Source of the DNA: an uncultured Bacilli bacterium | GTDB taxonomy: Bacteria > Bacillota_I > Bacilli_A > RF39 > UBA660 | DNA: 43,859 nt | Direction of reading: 5' to 3' | Assembly (NCBI GenBank): GCA_947628235.1 | Contig: CANQZC010000011.1 | Location: forward strand, 1-43,859 | In this document: positions 21,683 through 30,278 of the stretch, one piece after another | Numbering within the stretch: position 1 is the stretch's first letter | Layout of the letters: each line of letters opens with the position of its first letter | Made by a program: the position numbers and the translations under genes | The notes under the pieces: model-generated | Seen by the model: the letters and a program-made list of their open reading frames with translations, nothing else | The model's database searches: none | What the model was told of the DNA's origin: nothing

Positions 21683-24600
21683 AGATAGTTTGTTTCATTC
21701 TTTTCTTCCTTCTTAAAATGGTAAGAAGAATAGAAACAAGAACTAGAACTCCTCCTAATAGGTAGAATAGGAAAGTACCTTTTCCACCAGATTCTGGGAA
21801 TTCGATAGCTTGTATATTGATAAATTTTGCTTCTTTTGGATGACTTACTGTAATGGTTCCAGTACTATTTTGTTCTTCTTTTACCTTCCATCCTGAAAGA
21901 TTCTTTTCTTTTACTTGATAAGTAGATTGATCTGGTAAATCTTGAAGAAGAATCGTTTCATTCTGTTTTAGTTTGACCGTAGAACTATAAGAACCATCAT
22001 CATTTCGTTTGAAAGTAAGTGTTCCATTTTCTTTTTCTTCTTTCGTTGTAATATCATATTTTTGATAAGGATAACTTTCTTTTGTAGCAGAACTTTGACT
22101 TGGTGTAATCGTAATAGTAAATTCAAATTCCTGTTCTGATGTTGTTCCTTCTACTGTTTTTGTAACTAGTAAATCTCTAGGTTCAAAAGCATTAGTAAAA
22201 TAAATTTCTTCTTGAAGAATACCCGTATCTCCAGAAACTCTACGATGTTCTTTCTCAAAGGTACTAGTAGGAGTACTACTATCCATTGTTTTATCTACTG
22301 TCATGGTTCCATTTCTATCATAAGATAAACTACTTTCTTGTTGAACATGAGAAACTTTATCAAGAACAAAACCTGCTTTTATCAATTCTTCTGTTAGTTC
22401 TTCTTCTACACTGTATTTTGCTCCAGAAGAAATATTATTTAATAAGATTCCTTCATTATTTTTTAAACTAAAATGAGCAGTATTGGGTTTTTGATTATTC
22501 CATTCCTCTTCTGGCCAACTCTCTGGCTTCGTTTCAGGTTTATTTTTATCTGTATAACCAAAGAATAAAGTCGTTGTTAGATAAGTTGTGTTTGTAGCGT
22601 ATTTAGAAGAAACTTCCGCAATACCAGACTTATTTGGATCTAGTGTAGAAATAACAAATTTTGTAAGAGATTCATGACCATTTTCTTGGAATTTCCAATT
22701 GTCGTTTGTTACTTCTTCTTTTGGTATCAAATAAACTTTAGATACCCAGAATTCCATAAGTCCAAGAGAATGAGTATTGTCTTTTAATTTATACTCTTTT
22801 GTCTCTGTAGAAGTAAGTTCTTCTATATTATCTACATAAGTTGTTGTACCAACACGATTTCCTAACTCTTTGGATTCATTATAAAGTCCATAGACATAAG
22901 GATCTCCCTCAGAGTCATCTCCAATATAGATATAGTAATCTTTATTATCCTTCTTATAGATAGATAGTGTATTATCACTATCTTGTAAAAGACCTTGATT
23001 ATTCGTTTTAATATCAATAGAACTAATATCTCTTTGCCAAGTCATAGAGTAAGGATTTCTTTCTAGTTTTACAAAACTTAAATCACCTTCTAGACCAGCT
23101 ATTTGAACTTGGAATGGAAATTCAGTATTGGTATCAAAGAATGGTTCACTATCTTTTTCCATCGTAACTGTTTTCGCAACCATTAATAAGGTATCAGTAA
23201 CCGCTAAACGTCCATTATTACCAAGATAACTATCGACAATGATATTGGATTCTTGCTTACTAGTAGCGCCTGTTGAATTACTACTAATGGTAGGTAAATA
23301 GGTATTAGAAGCAGTAGAAGTAGTATTCGATGTTTTTCGAATAACACTTTGTGCCATATCTCCTACTCTAAGACCGCCAGGACGAGTCGCAACTACCCAA
23401 TCTGTAATAGAACTATCATAGGTTGGTTTTTGCTTGCTATAAGGCTCCCAAACATGTTTAGAAGGGCTATACCAACTTAAAAATTCTCCATTCGAGAAAT
23501 CACCTTCTAGACCAGAACCAAATTCTTTTCCTTGTCTAGAAATAGCAACTCTCTTTTTCGTTCCTTTATATCCTACAATTTTCTCTTTATTTTCAACACC
23601 ATTTTCTTTTTCATATATTGGTTCATTTTTATTTGGAACATAATATTCTAGAATCACATAGTACCAATCATTCGCTGTAAAATTACTAGACTCTTTTATC
23701 GTTTCTCTTTCTTCTTTAAACTTCTTGAATGTTTCATTATCTGATAAATCAATTTCTTCATAGACTCCATTTGATCCTTTTTTATCGGTATCTTTTACTT
23801 TATACAATTCTAAAGGTCTTTGATAAGCATAATATCTATTTGCAGGACTAGGAGAGAAAGAGAAAATAGCATCTCCTCGAGTTCTAGATTCTTGAGTATC
23901 TGTGACATATCCATCATAAGAAGTATTACTATAATAGTTAGAATAGAAATAAACGATACTATCTTTTTTATTAGCTTTTAAATATTCTTGATTTACTTTG
24001 GAAACATCGACATCTAATTTATCTTCTGTCATGATATCATCAGATACACCAACCGCATAGAAGATACGAATTGGTAAAGACATTTCTGGATCTCCTACAT
24101 TGGTAGAATAAGAAATTACATTTCCATTTTCATCTTCTTCAATTTTGGCAACTAACATAGGAATCGCACTTGCTGGAATATTAATATATAACATTTGATC
24201 ATATCCAGTATCTGGCATAGACATTCCATCTTGATTGATATAGTTACCACTATCTTCTACCCAAATACGAATATCACTTAATTTATAAGTAATATTATCT
24301 TCTTTGTCATAGTTTGGATTTAAATGTTCTTCATTCCTTTTTTTATCGTCTTCCGCAAAACGGTAGATTGTATATTTTATGTGATTAATATCATCTCCGG
24401 CTCTTGTCTTTGGTGTTTCTTCTGGAAGCGTTGGAATATATTGTAAAGCAGTTTCTCTATCTAGATAGTAAGTATCTCCATTATCCCAACTACCTTGTTT
24501 TTGATCTGATAATCTATTTCCGGTACTGTCATACCATCCTGACTGAAAGTTATCTGTCTTTGATACAAAGTCAGCATCATAGACAGCTGTTCTTACAATT

Positions 24601-26741
24601 CCATGCATTTCATTGAAAAGAAGAAGAGCCATATCATAACTACCAGCATTATTGGTAGCGTTTTCTGTTCCCTCTACTAAACCAGTAACAGAGATAGCTT
24701 TATTTTTTACTTCCATATAAAGACCAATAGGATCTGCATAAGTAATGGAATCAGAAACTCCGGCACTATTATTTCCTTCGATAGGAACAAATACATTACT
24801 AGTTACTTTATTTAAGACTTGATTAAAAATTTCTTTTAAACTAACTGCTGTAATATTATAGAATTCAGAAGCATAGTTAATATTTCCAACCACATCTTCT
24901 TTGGTAACAGCAGCAACTTTTCTACCATTTACTACTCTTTCTTTAGCATATATACCAAGACCACTATTATTATCTACTGTAGTAGGGAGTTGGTTGAATA
25001 CTGCTTGTCCTTTAATTTCTTGAGTAAATGTGCCTTCTTTATCTTTCGTTCCACCATGCCATCCATTATTTTGAGCGGTACTTTGGTTAATGGTTTCATG
25101 TTCAAAAGGAATTGTATATTTGTTAGAGGAACTTGAACTCTGTTCAAAACGAGGTTTAAAAGTATTGCTAGAACTACTCTTTTCAACAACTGGGAATTCT
25201 TGGGTAACTTCGCTAGTTGCTTTTATCCATTCTTCCCATTTACTATAAGCTTGAGTAACAAGTTTTTGATCTTTTTCACTTGTAATTTTATCATTTGAAG
25301 TAAGTTCTTTTTTAAAATAATTTTTAGGGTCTAACATTGGATAGACTCTAGCAACTGCCCAAGCATCATCATCGGCTTTGGATTCTAGGTCTACACCAAC
25401 CGTATAAATTTGAAAACCTTGTTCAAAGTTTTCCATAAATGTTTCATAATTTTTTTCTACTGCTGATTTCATATAAGAAGCAGTCATTAAAGTTTGTAAT
25501 ACAACAACAGAAGACCAATCATTAACATGGTCTGATCTTTGTGTAGACTCATCCCAATCTGGATTATACCATTGTCCATCCGAAACCGTATTTGATCCTC
25601 CATCTGTCATGATAATGGCAGCTGGAATACGCGCTACAGTTCTTTCTTCTCCAGTAGCAGATAAAGTAGCAGAGTAAGTTGTTTCTGTAGCGTTTGCTAA
25701 CTGTTCTAAACCAGCAGCAATACCAGAGTGAGTATTTGTTCCACCACGGCGTTCAAAACTATGGGTCTCTAATGTTTTTCCCTCAGCATCTTTATCTTTT
25801 GTAGTGGCAACCACTCTAAAGGTAGAGACATTAACATAGTTTTCTTTATGATCTCCACTAGCTCCATGTCCATCAAAATATGGGGCAATGTAATAGTACA
25901 TTTTATCTTTTAAAATTTCATGAAGTTTTTTTAAATTTTCTGTGGCGTAACTTCCATTACTACCAGTTCCATCATTTAGGTATTTATCATCGTAGACGAA
26001 ACTAGAATGAGTTTTTCCTTTTTCTGGGTCGACCTTATCATTGGTTGATTTAATTTCAGAAATTGGTAATTTATTTGCTTCATAATGCGCTAAAGGCATA
26101 ACTAGAGTAGCGCGGTTATCATATACGACAACACTAACTCTATTTTCTTTATTTTGTTCCATTAATGCTTTAATTGTCGCGTCTGTTGCGTCAATCATTT
26201 CTAGTAATCTAGTTACTACAAAAGAATCTGGTGTATCTTTGTAATCTGTTTGATCTTTATCGATTTCATCCCCCATAGAACTAGAAATATCTAGGATGAT
26301 AACTAAGTCGATAGGACTAGCAGGATATTGATGAATTACTTGACCACTACCGATTGTCGAAAAGACATGTAAGAAATCAGTATTTAATCCAATAGATTTA
26401 TTTCCAAGAGTAAGGGTATTATTTTTCCAAGTAATATTATCTACCGTAGATTCTGTACCATAAGCAAAGACTGTTTTATCTGCCCACATTTTACCAGCAT
26501 TTCTAGAACCTAACGAATCTGTTAAGATTAGGTTTTTATAACTATTCATAGTATTTGGGTCAGATACTCTAGTAACTCCAGGAGTAGGAGAACTTAAAAA
26601 AGTAAAATTTTCTCCTTCTCGTGAAATCATATTTTGAACAAGGCGTGTTAATAATTCTGGAGAACCTATACTAGATAGGAATAATCCAATGCATAAAAGA
26701 AATCCCAAAAGTTTCAAAAATGTGGATTTTTTCTTCTTCAT
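21681..26741 (-). CDS. Giant VWA-domain surface protein with sortase signal
   Basis: This 1686-residue protein is secreted and wall-anchored. A signal peptide spans about residues 5-27. A von Willebrand A domain, about 145-480, has an intact MIDAS: DISSSMG (from about 151), GGTNTHSG and MTDGGSN. A long middle follows with repeated beta-rich stretches. Near residues 1540-1640 is an isopeptide-type pilin domain (LLVTKTVEGTTSEQEFEFTI ... QVKEKNLSGWKV) of the FctA/Spy0128 kind. The C-terminus is FPESGG, a hydrophobic helix, then RRKKR. It matches the LPxTG layout but has F for L and S for T. It looks like a pilus-tip or adhesin subunit. No sortase or major pilin is nearby. ATG 26741 is preferred to 26744 by spacing from GAGGTGA. 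Confidence 0.88.
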   Translation of the reverse strand: MKKKKSTFLKLLGFLLCIGLFLSSIGSPELLTRLVQNMISREGENFTFLSSPTPGVTRVSDPNTMNSYKNLILTDSLGSRNAGKMWADKTVFAYGTESTVDNITWKNNTLTLGNKSIGLNTDFLHVFSTIGSGQVIHQYPASPIDLVIILDISSSMGDEIDKDQTDYKDTPDSFVVTRLLEMIDATDATIKALMEQNKENRVSVVVYDNRATLVMPLAHYEANKLPISEIKSTNDKVDPEKGKTHSSFVYDDKYLNDGTGSNGSYATENLKKLHEILKDKMYYYIAPYFDGHGASGDHKENYVNVSTFRVVATTKDKDAEGKTLETHSFERRGGTNTHSGIAAGLEQLANATETTYSATLSATGEERTVARIPAAIIMTDGGSNTVSDGQWYNPDWDESTQRSDHVNDWSSVVVLQTLMTASYMKSAVEKNYETFMENFEQGFQIYTVGVDLESKADDDAWAVARVYPMLDPKNYFKKELTSNDKITSEKDQKLVTQAYSKWEEWIKATSEVTQEFPVVEKSSSSNTFKPRFEQSSSSSNKYTIPFEHETINQSTAQNNGWHGGTKDKEGTFTQEIKGQAVFNQLPTTVDNNSGLGIYAKERVVNGRKVAAVTKEDVVGNINYASEFYNITAVSLKEIFNQVLNKVTSNVFVPIEGNNSAGVSDSITYADPIGLYMEVKNKAISVTGLVEGTENATNNAGSYDMALLLFNEMHGIVRTAVYDADFVSKTDNFQSGWYDSTGNRLSDQKQGSWDNGDTYYLDRETALQYIPTLPEETPKTRAGDDINHIKYTIYRFAEDDKKRNEEHLNPNYDKEDNITYKLSDIRIWVEDSGNYINQDGMSMPDTGYDQMLYINIPASAIPMLVAKIEEDENGNVISYSTNVGDPEMSLPIRIFYAVGVSDDIMTEDKLDVDVSKVNQEYLKANKKDSIVYFYSNYYSNTSYDGYVTDTQESRTRGDAIFSFSPSPANRYYAYQRPLELYKVKDTDKKGSNGVYEEIDLSDNETFKKFKEERETIKESSNFTANDWYYVILEYYVPNKNEPIYEKENGVENKEKIVGYKGTKKRVAISRQGKEFGSGLEGDFSNGEFLSWYSPSKHVWEPYSKQKPTYDSSITDWVVATRPGGLRVGDMAQSVIRKTSNTTSTASNTYLPTISSNSTGATSKQESNIIVDSYLGNNGRLAVTDTLLMVAKTVTMEKDSEPFFDTNTEFPFQVQIAGLEGDLSFVKLERNPYSMTWQRDISSIDIKTNNQGLLQDSDNTLSIYKKDNKDYYIYIGDDSEGDPYVYGLYNESKELGNRVGTTTYVDNIEELTSTETKEYKLKDNTHSLGLMEFWVSKVYLIPKEEVTNDNWKFQENGHESLTKFVISTLDPNKSGIAEVSSKYATNTTYLTTTLFFGYTDKNKPETKPESWPEEEWNNQKPNTAHFSLKNNEGILLNNISSGAKYSVEEELTEELIKAGFVLDKVSHVQQESSLSYDRNGTMTVDKTMDSSTPTSTFEKEHRRVSGDTGILQEEIYFTNAFEPRDLLVTKTVEGTTSEQEFEFTITITPSQSSATKESYPYQKYDITTKEEKENGTLTFKRNDDGSYSSTVKLKQNETILLQDLPDQSTYQVKEKNLSGWKVKEEQNSTGTITVSHPKEAKFINIQAIEFPESGGKGTFLFYLLGGVLVLVSILLTILRRKKRMKQTI

Positions 26742-26787
26742 CATTTCACCTCACTCTACGGCTATTTTCTATTTTATATTCTAATTT

Positions 26788-26816
26788 ATTATATCATAGT
26801 ATTTGAAGAAAGTCAT
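26788..26816 (-). promoter_or_regulatory. Promoter of the VWA surface protein gene
   Basis: On the minus strand: ATGACT (complement of 26811-26816), a 17-base spacer, and TATAAT (complement of 26788-26793) preceded by TGA. Confidence 0.7.
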
Positions 26817-26883
26817 TTTTTGTCCATGAGAAAATAAAAAAATTTTAAATTCGAAGAATATATTTTGAGTAGGAGGGTATCCT

Positions 26884-29397
26884 ATGAGAAATGATGCTGG
26901 TTTAACAGAAGAAGAAGTAAAGAAAAGTAGAGAAAAAAATGGCTCTAATGAAATGGGAGAATATCGTGGAAATAGTTTTCTTCATCTAGTTTTACAGTCT
27001 TTAGGAGATCCGATTATTCGTATTTTATTAATTGCTTTAGGAATTAAAACTTTTTTTCTTTTTCGCCATTTTGATTGGTATGAAACAATTGGTATTTTAC
27101 TTGCTATCTTTATGGCCTCTTTTATTTCTAGTATCTCAGAATATGGGAGTGATAAAGCATTCTCTAAATTGATGGAGGAAGCTTCTAAATTAAAATGTCG
27201 GGTGAAGAGAAATGGCAAAAAAATAGAGATTCCGATTGGAGAAGTTGTAGTAGGAGATCTCATCTATTTAGAAAGTGGTGAAAAAGTAGTTGCAGATGGA
27301 GTTGTGATTCATGGAAAAGTAGGAGTAGATGAATCTAGTTTAAATGGGGAAAGTAAAGAGGTAGAAAAGAAGGTAAATTCTTCTCTTTTACGAGGAAGTG
27401 TCGTGGTATCTGGAGAAGCCATGATGCGTGTAGAGAAAGTAGGAAAAAATACTTTTTATGGAGAAATGGCCGAAGAATTAAAAATGAAACAAACTCCTAG
27501 TCCTTTAAAATTAAGATTAACTGGACTAGCTAATCTCATCAGTAAAATAGGCTACTTTAGTGCTTTTCTGATTTTTGTTTCCTATTTATTTTTAAATGGA
27601 TTGAATTTAGAAAATATTTTTTATGCGTTAACTCTTTCGGTAACAATTATTATTGTTTGCGTACCAGAAGGACTTCCGATGATGGTAACACTAGTTCTTT
27701 CATCGAACATGAAAAGAATGTTAAAAGATCAGGTTTTAGTACGAAAATTAGTAGGAATTGAAACTGCCGGTAGTTTAAATATTCTTTTTACAGATAAGAC
27801 AGGAACACTTACGAAAGGAGAATTAGAAGTCACAAAATATGTATCCGGTGCTTTAAAAGAATATCGTTATGAAGAATTAATTCCTACGAAATTATCAAAA
27901 TGGGTAAAAATATCTTGTACTGTTAATAACGCTAGTAGTTTTGATAAAGATACTGTAATTGGTGGAAATATGACGGATAAAGCGATTTTAAAATTTATTA
28001 AAAAAAATCAGCTATCTTATTACAAAGAGAAAGTGATTCCTTTTAATAGTAAAGATAAATATGCCATTACTACCATTGAAGAAGAAGGAAGAATTCATTT
28101 AATTAAAGGAGCACCCGAAAAAATACTTCCTTTTTGTAAGTATTATTATAATGAACTAGGAACCAAAGAATTACTAAATCAAACGAAATTAAAACATTAT
28201 ATCGAAAAAAAATCAAAAGAAGGAATGCGAATTGTAATGATGGCAGTTAGTACGCAAAAAGAAGTTCTTCCATTTCAAAACTTAAATTTAGTAGGTATTT
28301 TACTTATGAGAGATGAGATTCGAAAGAATGCTTTAGAGGGAATAAAATTAGTGAAAAAAGCACATATTAATACTGTTATGTTAACGGGAGATAATAAAGA
28401 TACAGCAACTTCTATTGCTTCTGATTTAGGACTTTTAGAACTGGATAGTATTATTTTATCGAGTGAAGAATTAAATCGTATGAGTGATGTTGAAGTCAAA
28501 GGAATTCTTCCTAAATTAAAAGTAGTAGCGAGAATGTTACCGCAAGATAAAAGTAGATTAGTTCGTATTTGTCAAGAATTAGATTTAGTAGTAGGAATGA
28601 CAGGAGATGGAGTCAATGATGCTCCCGCGCTAAAAAGAGCAGATGTTGGATTTAGTATGGGAAGTGGTACAGAAGTAGCAAAAGAAGCGAGTGATATTGT
28701 CATTTTAGATAATAATTTTTTATCGATTAGTAAAGCGATTCTCTATGGAAGAACCATTTTTAAAAGTATTCGAAAATTTATTATTTTACAATTAACGATT
28801 AATTTATGTGCTTTAAGTTTAAGTATTTTTGGACCTTTTTTAGGAATAAATACACCGGTAACTGTCGTTCAAATGTTATGGATTAATATGGTAATGGATA
28901 CTTTAGCAGGGCTTGCTTTTGCGTTTGAACCACCACTTTTAGAATATATGGAAGAAAAACCAAAACAGAAAAATGAACCTATCATGAATCACTATATGTA
29001 TAGTGAAATTTTATGGACGGGAATATTATCTTCTCTTCTTTGCTTTTTCTTTCTAAAATCGCCTTGGATAAGAACTTTTTATCAAAGTGAGGAAGCCTTA
29101 CTATCCGCTTTCTTTGGACTCTTTATTTTTATCGATATTTTTAATAGTTTTAATGCTCGAACGAATCACTTAAATCTATTTTCTAATATTTGGAAAAATA
29201 AAGTTTTTATAGCGATTATCCTTTTTATCATTTGTATTCAACTGCTTTTAATCTACTATGGCGGAAAGGCATTTCGAACAATCGGTTTAAGTTTTCGGGA
29301 ATTAGAACTCATGATTCTTTGTTCTTCTTTGGTTATTCCTATTGATTTTTTAAGAAAATGGTATTTAAAATCAAAAAATAAGAATATCGGTGTATAA
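26884..29397 (+). CDS. PMCA/SERCA-type calcium-transporting P-type ATPase
   Basis: This 837-residue P2-type ATPase pumps cations, most likely Ca2+, out of the cell. In order: an N-terminal cation ATPase domain (GLTEEEVKKSREKNGSNEM), and an actuator domain with VDESSLNGESKEV in place of the common TGES. The ion-site helix carries PEGLP (from P261), and the phosphorylated Asp is in DKTGTLTKG (D304). The nucleotide-binding domain has the KGAPE motif, and the hinge is MTGDGVNDAPALKRADVG. A C-terminal bundle of about six helices completes it (NMVMDTLAGLAFAFEPP). PEGL and the overall length fit the PMCA-like IIB group. GGAGGG precedes the ATG. A lipoprotein gene follows after 40 bases and may be co-transcribed. 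Confidence 0.93.
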   Translation: MRNDAGLTEEEVKKSREKNGSNEMGEYRGNSFLHLVLQSLGDPIIRILLIALGIKTFFLFRHFDWYETIGILLAIFMASFISSISEYGSDKAFSKLMEEASKLKCRVKRNGKKIEIPIGEVVVGDLIYLESGEKVVADGVVIHGKVGVDESSLNGESKEVEKKVNSSLLRGSVVVSGEAMMRVEKVGKNTFYGEMAEELKMKQTPSPLKLRLTGLANLISKIGYFSAFLIFVSYLFLNGLNLENIFYALTLSVTIIIVCVPEGLPMMVTLVLSSNMKRMLKDQVLVRKLVGIETAGSLNILFTDKTGTLTKGELEVTKYVSGALKEYRYEELIPTKLSKWVKISCTVNNASSFDKDTVIGGNMTDKAILKFIKKNQLSYYKEKVIPFNSKDKYAITTIEEEGRIHLIKGAPEKILPFCKYYYNELGTKELLNQTKLKHYIEKKSKEGMRIVMMAVSTQKEVLPFQNLNLVGILLMRDEIRKNALEGIKLVKKAHINTVMLTGDNKDTATSIASDLGLLELDSIILSSEELNRMSDVEVKGILPKLKVVARMLPQDKSRLVRICQELDLVVGMTGDGVNDAPALKRADVGFSMGSGTEVAKEASDIVILDNNFLSISKAILYGRTIFKSIRKFIILQLTINLCALSLSIFGPFLGINTPVTVVQMLWINMVMDTLAGLAFAFEPPLLEYMEEKPKQKNEPIMNHYMYSEILWTGILSSLLCFFFLKSPWIRTFYQSEEALLSAFFGLFIFIDIFNSFNARTNHLNLFSNIWKNKVFIAIILFIICIQLLLIYYGGKAFRTIGLSFRELELMILCSSLVIPIDFLRKWYLKSKNKNIGV

Positions 29398-29437
29398 AAT
29401 AAAAAAGAGTACCCAAACTAATAAGGGAGGGGAAAAC

Positions 29438-29968
29438 ATGAAAAAATGGTTCATCGGTCTACTATGTATGATTTCTTTAGTGGGATGTTCGCTTGGAAAA
29501 GATATGACAAATACACCAACTAAGAAAGTAGAAGCTTATCTAGATGGATATAAAAGTTTAGATGATTCCGTAATAGAGGATATAGATGATCTTTTAACAG
29601 ATACAGAATATACTCTAGAACAAAGAACTCGTTATAAAGATCTTATGAAAAAACATTATAAAGATATTCAATATGAAATCAAAGATGAGAAAATTAACGG
29701 GGATAAAGCAACAGTCGAAGTTGAAATAGAAGTAAAAGATTATAGTAAAGTATTATCTAACTCTATTGTTCCAGACGAATTAAAAGATGAAGAAGGAAAT
29801 TATAGTGAAGAAGAATACTATAATTATCAATTAGACCAAATGGAAAAAGTAGAAGATAAAGTAAAATATACCGTAACTTTCTACTTAACCAAAGTAAATA
29901 ATGATTGGGTTATGGATGAATTAAGTGAATCCAACAAACAAAAAATACATGGTATTTATATATACTAA
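29438..29968 (+). CDS. Putative lipoprotein with DUF4878/NTF2-like fold
   Basis: This 176-residue precursor begins MKKWFIGLLCMISLVGCS. The lipobox LVGC ends at Cys17. The mature part, about 25-170, has a helix (TKKVEAYLDGYKSLD...), then alternating strands (IQYEIKDEKINGDKATVEVE; KYTVTFYLTKVNNDWVMDEL). This resembles extracytoplasmic DUF4878/DUF5105-type NTF2-like lipoproteins. It is very acidic. The start at 29438 follows the strong AAGGGAGGGG at 29423-29432; the open frame upstream covers that site. It lies 40 bases after the ATPase gene. Its last codons form the terminator. Confidence 0.75.
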   Translation: MKKWFIGLLCMISLVGCSLGKDMTNTPTKKVEAYLDGYKSLDDSVIEDIDDLLTDTEYTLEQRTRYKDLMKKHYKDIQYEIKDEKINGDKATVEVEIEVKDYSKVLSNSIVPDELKDEEGNYSEEEYYNYQLDQMEKVEDKVKYTVTFYLTKVNNDWVMDELSESNKQKIHGIYIY

Positions 29969-29979
29969 TGTATTTTTTT
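29941..29979 (+). terminator. Terminator overlapping the lipoprotein stop
   Basis: AAAAATACAT (29941-29950) pairs with ATGTATTTTT (29968-29977), followed by T. The stop codon lies at the loop edge. Confidence 0.8.
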
Positions 29980-29993
29980 TATAAAATAAAATG

Positions 29994-30002
29994 TGCTATA
30001 AT
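29994..30002 (+). promoter_or_regulatory. Extended -10 promoter of the OB-like/giant protein unit
   Basis: TGCTATAAT at 29994-30002. The -35 region lies in the preceding T tract and is weak. Confidence 0.6.
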
Positions 30003-30024
30003 AAAGGATAGAAGGTAGGATATT

Positions 30025-30264
30025 ATGGAATACGAAGTAGGAAAAATAGTAGAATTTGATGGACATTGTGGTAGAATTGTTTCTTCGCAAGGAGAATATT
30101 TTTTTACCGAAGATGATATCGAAGATAGTGTGATTGCGAAAGGAAGATGTGTTGTTTTTCGTCCCGAAGAAATTCAAGGAAAGAAAAGAGCTTTCTTTGT
30201 TCATGGCGTAGAATATATTTTAAATCAAAAACAAAAAGTAATAGATAGACATTCGTCACAGTAA
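30025..30264 (+). CDS. Small OB-fold, cold-shock-like protein
   Basis: This 79-residue protein has the layout of a cold-shock-like beta barrel: VGKIVEFDGHCGRIVSSQGE, YFFTEDDIED, KGRCVVFRPEE, KRAFFVHGVE. The usual RNP1 (KGFGFI) and RNP2 (VFVH) motifs are replaced by HCGRIVS and YFFTEDD, so it is at best a distant relative. A nucleic-acid-binding role is inference. AGGTAGGA at 30013-30020 precedes the ATG. It ends 14 bases before the 1267-residue protein and shares its promoter, so the two products may work together. Confidence 0.6.
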   Translation: MEYEVGKIVEFDGHCGRIVSSQGEYFFTEDDIEDSVIAKGRCVVFRPEEIQGKKRAFFVHGVEYILNQKQKVIDRHSSQ

Positions 30265-30278
30265 AGGTAGGGATGAAG

